Part shown: one piece after another, positions 59,826-64,000 of the stretch
How the letters are laid out: each line of letters opens with the position of its first letter
Position numbering within the stretch: position 1 is the stretch's first letter
Notes under the pieces: model-generated
The model's database searches: none
What the model was told of the DNA's origin: nothing
Seen by the model: only the letters and a program-made list of their open reading frames with translations
Position numbers and translations under genes: made by a program
Assembly (NCBI RefSeq): GCF_900101015.1
Contig: NZ_FNFZ01000012.1
Coordinates: 62,001-126,000, forward strand
Length of the DNA stretch: 64,000 nt
Reading direction: 5' to 3'
Origin: Sarcina sp. DSM 11001
GTDB lineage: Bacteria > Bacillota > Clostridia > Lachnospirales > Lachnospiraceae

Positions 59826-61427
59826 TCAGACAAGCAGCGGGTTTTGGCCATAGTGACCCGTCCCCTGCCGGAACCGGAGGAGTTTTCTGAAGTTCAGTGC
59901 CGCTATCTTGCTTCCGAAGAAGTGCTTACAGGGGATCTTCCCCCGGACAGGCATGTGGTTAACATCGTAGATATTCTTCAACGCTGAAGGAACTGTTTCC
60001 ACGCCATTCCTGATCCTGGCAAGGAGCTTAAACTGTTCGGTATTCATTCTGGCCTGCGCATGTGCACGGTTCACCATCTTGCGGGAAACAGTAAGTTTGC
60101 TTACCCTTTTAAAGATCTTCGGCCTGCAGTGCATTGCAAACGGACAGTCCGCACATTTATCTCTTTCGAATGAAACATTGATAATACCGGTCGCCTTATT
60201 GTACCAGTTGGATTTTGGCTCATACCCTCTTGGGCAGTGAAGGACTCTGGTACCGTCTTCATTAAGTTCGAATGCACCCATGACCGGATCTACATCTTTT
60301 CCGGTCAGGTCTGTTGTCACCAGATCGATATTGTTTTTGGCGGCAAGACTGGTGTTTTCTTCACCACTGTATGCTCCATCTGTTGAAATGATGGTTTTCT
60401 CTTCCTGAGGCCCGATCTTTTCAATGTGCTCCTGGAAAAATCCGCTGTCGCTCTTGTTGTTTGAATCAAACTGATAGTCTGTGACAACAGAACCGTTTTT
60501 CCCGACAGATTCCTCAACATTTGCTGCATAGCCCCGATGCTTTTTCCCTGCTTTCTCCCGGTATGTTGCATCGGGATCAGACGGGTTCTGCATGATCGAG
60601 GAATTCATTCCGCCATCTTCTTTTGTACGGAGGCGCCTTTTCCCGGCTTCCACGATCGTCTGCTCGCTCAGGCAGCGGACAAAAAGCTGATATTCAGTGA
60701 TCTCTTCGAAGTCATTGCCGCATTTTTCCAGAAGGAGGTCCGCATCCTTGAGAAGGACGGCGATCCTTTTGTCGACATCAGTGCTGCGGCTGTGGTAGAT
60801 GACACGGTTGAGATCATTGGGATCATAGTAATGTTCCATATACCCGATCATGTCATCATGACCGTTCTTATGAAGGTAACGGATCAGTTTGGCGATACAG
60901 GTATAGATTAGTTCCATGCGGCTCAGCTTCCGGATGTTGGCTTCCACCATGAGGGAATCCATCCGGCGGATCCGCTTGTCTATACCCATCATCCGTGCAC
61001 TTGCTTCGGCAAGGCCGGTCACACAATCATGATACAGGTCAACTCCATGGGTCTGTTCGTAGTCATAACACCTGCGACGGAACCTGGAAAGGCTTTTGTC
61101 ACTGAGTGGCTGTTCTTCAAAACTTGTGGTATGGAGTGCCAGCTGAAATCGGGGATCAAGCATCAGGTTATCGACCATTTCGTCATCCGAATAATCAAAA
61201 AGCATTTTGATGATCTCGGCTCCAACGATCACATTGACCGGCGTGTTCGGTCTGGATCCCTTATCGGAATAAAGGATTGAGAAACGTTCCTCGTCAATGT
61301 ATGGAAAGACGTCTTCTGAAAATACTTTCGCCCAGCTTCTTTCAAGTGCTTTTTTCTCACGCTCTGTGAGGTTATATGTACTGTCAAAAAGAGACATCTG
61401 CTGGGCTGGATTCTTGCGGAATGACAT
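59826..61427 (-). CDS. IS1182-family transposase
   Basis: A 533-residue DDE transposase, apparently intact. The ATG of MSFRKNPAQQMSLFDS has GAGGTAAG upstream on the minus strand. FEEQPLSDKSLSRFRRR, IISTDGAYSGEENTSLAAKNN (catalytic Asp), and CPRGYEPK with a Cys-rich patch CADCPFAMHCRPK are family features; the Lys/Arg-rich C-terminus ends in GKIPCKHFF. Length equals full-size IS1182 transposases, so the element may be active. Confidence 0.93.
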   Translation of the reverse strand: MSFRKNPAQQMSLFDSTYNLTEREKKALERSWAKVFSEDVFPYIDEERFSILYSDKGSRPNTPVNVIVGAEIIKMLFDYSDDEMVDNLMLDPRFQLALHTTSFEEQPLSDKSLSRFRRRCYDYEQTHGVDLYHDCVTGLAEASARMMGIDKRIRRMDSLMVEANIRKLSRMELIYTCIAKLIRYLHKNGHDDMIGYMEHYYDPNDLNRVIYHSRSTDVDKRIAVLLKDADLLLEKCGNDFEEITEYQLFVRCLSEQTIVEAGKRRLRTKEDGGMNSSIMQNPSDPDATYREKAGKKHRGYAANVEESVGKNGSVVTDYQFDSNNKSDSGFFQEHIEKIGPQEEKTIISTDGAYSGEENTSLAAKNNIDLVTTDLTGKDVDPVMGAFELNEDGTRVLHCPRGYEPKSNWYNKATGIINVSFERDKCADCPFAMHCRPKIFKRVSKLTVSRKMVNRAHAQARMNTEQFKLLARIRNGVETVPSALKNIYDVNHMPVRGKIPCKHFFGSKIAALNFRKLLRFRQGTGHYGQNPLLV

Positions 61428-61521
61428 AGTGCTTACCTCGCTTCGTTGATACTTACAGTATACCACGAAGACGGTTTTATACATAATCTATATTCAGTTT
61501 TCAAGGTGGTTGCTAATAGCC

Positions 61522-61540
61522 GCTTAGCAATGTGCTAAGC
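61522..61540. other. Perfect hairpin at the IS right end
   Basis: GCTTAGCA (61522-61529) and TGCTAAGC (61533-61540) form an 8-bp stem with a 3-base loop, and the adjacent GTTGCT/AGCAAC can extend an alternative fold. Located between the inner and outer inverted repeats of the IS. Confidence 0.6.
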
Positions 61541-61578
61541 AACAAAACTGGGGGCTTTTGACCCCAACATCATATTAT

Positions 61579-62284
61579 AGACTGGATAGAAAGAGACCAA
61601 TTATGAAAAATCAATTGGAAAGAAAGTGTTCCGAAGAATGATCACAGTTGTCATTGTTGGAATACTAGAAAAATTACATCCTCTGTTCTCAGTTTACTGA
61701 TCTTGGATGGACAAGTAACTAATATAATAACAGCGGATGCATCCGTGATCGCTCTGCGGTGATTCACACAAGATCATCGTTTCTTTTGATAATTCTTTGC
61801 TCAAAAGAAAGAGAACAATTCAGTAGAGGCACCTTTGGCTCACTGTGCTCTGCCCAGCCCCGGGGTTTTCTGCTTTGTGTATTCCATAGGAAAGTACTGT
61901 TTTGAATGAGAATAAAAAAAGAGACACCCACTGGCATCACTTTCCTTTGTAAATTCTGCATTGGTATTCGGGGCGGCCTCCACCGTTGCCCTATTCTCCA
62001 GTGCATAGAAAAGCAAGATTTGGATACCATTTCATTTGTTCAGTTGTCAATGTACAATCATCCTGCAATGGGAGGCCAATTTCGATGGAATCACTGATAA
62101 ATTCATGCGGAGTAAGTGACCAACTTCATCGGTTTCAGTGGTTTTTCGAAATGGAATATTCACAGGCTATAGTAAAGCGACTAAAGCTTTACTGGATGGA
62201 ACCCTTCAATAACTATAACAGAAGGGCTTAATAAAATAATGGATGTACAAAAAAAGTGTAACCGTGACAGAAAGGAAACTTGCA
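61579..62284. other. About 700 bp without a recognised gene between IS and glycosyltransferase
   Basis: This stretch has only short frames on both strands. ATG at 61603 opens a 12-codon frame right after the former TAG stop of the epimerase, perhaps the vestige of a gene start. The stretch around 61770-62030 (containing CTCAAAAGAAAGAGAACAAT and CCCAGCCCCGGGG) has the look of a dispersed repeat or decayed element rather than host intergenic DNA. No motif in either translation could be assigned. Confidence 0.5.
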
Positions 62285-63283
62285 ATGATATCGGTGATTG
62301 TGCCAGTATATAATGTTGAAAAATACTTGCCTCGATGCATAGAAAGCATTCTAGGTCAAACATATACAGATATTGAACTCATTTTAATAGATGACGGGTC
62401 AGTAGATAAATCTGGCGTAATTTGCGATATGTTCGCATCTAAAGATAAACGCATTCTAGTCATTCATAAAGCAAATGGTGGAGTATCTTCTGCGAGGAAC
62501 GAAGGGTTAAAAAAATGTTCAGGCGAATATATTTCCTTTGTAGACGCCGATGATTGGATTGAACCAAATATGTTTGAGAAGATTCTATGTTTCCTTGAAG
62601 AATCAGGTTCTGATTTTGCTGTTTTTAATGAGAAACGCGTTTATTTGGATGGCGATAAGGTTGCCCATATAGAAGAAGTGAATAATTGGAAAGCATTGTC
62701 CAATGGTACGGTTCTATATGGGAAAGATATTTTCTACAAGATATTTTCTAAAAGTGGAGTTCTTTGGAACAAAATATTCAAAAGAGATGTATTAGTTGAT
62801 ATTTTTTTCCATGAAAATTTGGTTTACGGAGAAGATACCGTCTATTTGCTAGAAGCTCTGAAAAAATGTCAGTCTGCAGTTGTTGTTGTAGATAATTACT
62901 ATAATTATGTCATTAATAGAGTGGGAAATGTAGTCTCAGGTGATATAAATGAAAAATGCTTAGATTTATTAAATAACAATATTTATATTTATCATAGAAT
63001 AAAAAGCACTTTCCCGGAGGTGGGTGTAAAAAGAATTAAAGTTGCTATCACACAGGTGATAAAGAAAATAGAAGAAAGTTCAGCAAATATCAACGTTAAA
63101 AGACAGTATATTCAAAAATGCAAAGAAGCAGCATGTGCAGTGGATAGAGAAGATTGCATTTCATATTATAAGAGCGCCCTAGATTCTTGTGGTGGAAAGA
63201 TGGAGTTTATCATATGCCGATATAATCCAAATTTGATTGTTCATATTAAATCCATTCTTAACTTGTGTAGAAAAAAACAATGA
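62285..63283 (+). CDS. Family 2 glycosyltransferase
   Basis: A 332-residue GT-A transferase. The ATG of MISVIVPVYNVEKYLPRCIE is chosen with AAAGGAAA upstream. ILIDDGSVDKSG, KANGGVSSARNEGLKKCSGEY and SFVDADDWIEPN are the standard motifs, then WNKIFKRDVL and YGEDTVYLLEAL. Strongly A+T-rich. It is isolated between the IS1182-type element and the IS4-type element, and may be a cargo or leftover of the second module. Confidence 0.92.
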   Translation: MISVIVPVYNVEKYLPRCIESILGQTYTDIELILIDDGSVDKSGVICDMFASKDKRILVIHKANGGVSSARNEGLKKCSGEYISFVDADDWIEPNMFEKILCFLEESGSDFAVFNEKRVYLDGDKVAHIEEVNNWKALSNGTVLYGKDIFYKIFSKSGVLWNKIFKRDVLVDIFFHENLVYGEDTVYLLEALKKCQSAVVVVDNYYNYVINRVGNVVSGDINEKCLDLLNNNIYIYHRIKSTFPEVGVKRIKVAITQVIKKIEESSANINVKRQYIQKCKEAACAVDREDCISYYKSALDSCGGKMEFIICRYNPNLIVHIKSILNLCRKKQ

Positions 63284-63332
63284 TTTGAAACTGTAATGAG
63301 TGGTTTTGGAGTGCTATTAGTAACTCATACTT

Positions 63333-63372
63333 CGCAGTCTGAGACTGCGCTCAAACCCTTATAAATAAAGGG
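63333..63372. other. Hairpins downstream of the last glycosyltransferase
   Basis: CGCAGTCT (63333-63340), one G, then AGACTGCG (63342-63349) is a near-perfect palindrome, followed by CCCTTATAAATAAAGGG (63356-63372), a second inverted repeat. They may be terminators or part of the left end of the following IS. The terminal inverted repeat of that IS cannot be defined because its right end is outside the window. Confidence 0.55.
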
Positions 63373-63460
63373 AATACTTACAACAAAAAAGGTGCAAGCC
63401 GTAGCGGTATGCTAAAATGGTAATAACGACAAAACCATGCATATCCAAGAGGCTTACACC

Positions 63461-64000
63461 ATGAATAGCATAGCAGAAATCTTTGATAATAGCAAACAGC
63501 TGTTGGACGGCATCAACGGTTTTATCAACAAGTACATAGACTGCGACCTCCTTCGCAGATGCAGTATCCGTAAGATAGTCGATTCTTTCACCGAGAAGAG
63601 AGATTACGAGTACGCCGATAACCCCATTCTTCGTCTGATCGGGGATGTCGAAACTTCAAAAGTGCTTCCCAGGTGTGTCAGTGCTAAAAAGCTTCTTACC
63701 GATAAGATCCTTGCCTGCTTTCATACTGCGGCAAGCCCTTATCTCATGTTCAAGACAGGTACATTCTTCAGTGATTACAGCAAAGACACGTTCTATCGCT
63801 TTGACCTTAATAAGAAGGCTAACTGGGAACGCCTCCAGCTTGAGACAGCAAAGAATGTTATCCTGGATATCGAATCACGGACCGGCAAAGATCACGTGAA
63901 CAGCCTGATCTTTGATGATTCCCTGTACCGCCGCACAGGCGGTAAAGGAACGGATCTGTGCGCAAAAGTCTTCGATCATAACGACAATAAAATGAGGCTC
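63461..64000 (+). CDS. IS4-type transposase, 5' part only
   Basis: The frame from ATG (MNSIAEIFDNSKQLLDGING) stays open for 180 codons to the window edge. CFHTAASPYLMFKTGTFFSDYSK-like N-terminal region and LIFDDSLYRRTGGKGTDLCAKVFDH match IS4-family (DDE) transposases, where the first catalytic Asp lies in the IDDS-type motif. GAGGCTTACACC stands before the ATG. The right end and remaining catalytic residues are outside the window. Confidence 0.85.
   Translation, partial: MNSIAEIFDNSKQLLDGINGFINKYIDCDLLRRCSIRKIVDSFTEKRDYEYADNPILRLIGDVETSKVLPRCVSAKKLLTDKILACFHTAASPYLMFKTGTFFSDYSKDTFYRFDLNKKANWERLQLETAKNVILDIESRTGKDHVNSLIFDDSLYRRTGGKGTDLCAKVFDHNDNKMRL

Larger units (their letters stand above)
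59682..61571 (-). mobile_element. IS1182-type insertion sequence with 7-bp target duplication
   Basis: The element is bounded by imperfect inverted repeats GATGTAAGGGTCAAAACCC (59682-59700) and, on the other strand, GATGTTGGGGTCAAAAGCCC (61552-61571). ATATTAT directly repeats outside both ends (59675-59681, 61572-61578), a target-site duplication. A perfect internal inverted repeat, ACCTTGAAAACTGAATATAG plus AT, lies at 59729-59750 and 61486-61507. Alternatively the inner pair is the true terminus. It carries one transposase gene on the minus strand. Confidence 0.85.

Noticed and set aside
61764-62231. Short overlapping frames on both strands between the IS and the last glycosyltransferase
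   Set aside because: No motifs, no ribosome sites, frames interrupt each other; more likely decayed or repeat DNA than genes.

Overview
The window is one very large extracellular-polysaccharide locus from a Gram-positive anaerobe, most likely a Lachnospiraceae member (Clostridia). The evidence is the CpsB/CpsC/CpsD-type tyrosine phospho-relay with a LytR-CpsA-Psr protein, strong AGGAGG ribosome sites, an IS1182-type element, paired AAA-like/PD-(D/E)XK proteins and GGGACGG...CTGTC palindromes of a kind common in clostridia. Species cannot be named from sequence alone. No rRNA, tRNA or CRISPR array was seen.

Region 1 (1-13.5 kb): the end of a DUF2142 membrane protein, dTDP-rhamnose genes rfbB, rfbD and rfbC (no rfbA), two family-2 glycosyltransferases, a Wzx flippase, an AAA-like/nuclease-fold protein, a glycosyltransferase-GtrA fusion, and a reverse-strand Wzy/ligase-like protein. 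Region 2 (13.7-29.5 kb) begins at a good sigma-A promoter with a long structured leader. It carries a WbpM/CapD-type 4,6-dehydratase, a PIG-L deacetylase, a phosphoglycosyl transferase, an epimerase, a glycosyltransferase, Wzy, a sialyltransferase-like protein, an acetyltransferase, a UDP-sugar dehydrogenase, neuB-neuC-neuA and a second Wzx. Together these would build and export a repeat unit that probably contains a nonulosonic acid.

Region 3 (29.5-40.1 kb) is the most unusual part. ATP-grasp, MmgE/PrpD, aldo-keto reductase, phosphonopyruvate-decarboxylase-like, TIM-barrel, CitE/HpcH-like lyase and a two-subunit class I fumarase-like hydratase form what looks like a small-carboxylate pathway. 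It lies between the flippase and the chain-length genes and is interrupted by a second AAA-like/nuclease-fold gene. Region 4 (40.2-47.2 kb) is the assembly-control cassette: a Wzz-like protein, then, behind a near-consensus promoter, a CpsB phosphatase, an LCP protein, a CpsC-like protein with a long Gln/Pro-rich extension, a CpsD tyrosine kinase and a small secreted protein.

Region 5 (47.5-63.3 kb) is a second polysaccharide module. It is visibly richer in A+T from about 48.8 kb, and its genes are packed tightly, often overlapping. It holds a dehydratase-less CapD paralogue, a DegT aminotransferase, a small protein, a PglC-like transferase, GNAT, ATP-grasp, GT4, TupA-like, Wzy, hexapeptide acyltransferase, CDP-glycerol-type transferase, a TarI-like cytidylyltransferase and an SDR. 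An IS1182-type element sits exactly in the stop codon of that SDR, and an IS4-type transposase runs off the right edge.

A second layer of structure runs through regions 1-3. Many intergenic spacers are filled by tandem repeats private to that spacer (periods such as 14, 17, 18, 19, 35, 39 and 75 bp). Several start at the upstream stop codon and end in the downstream ribosome site. The A+T-rich module largely lacks them.
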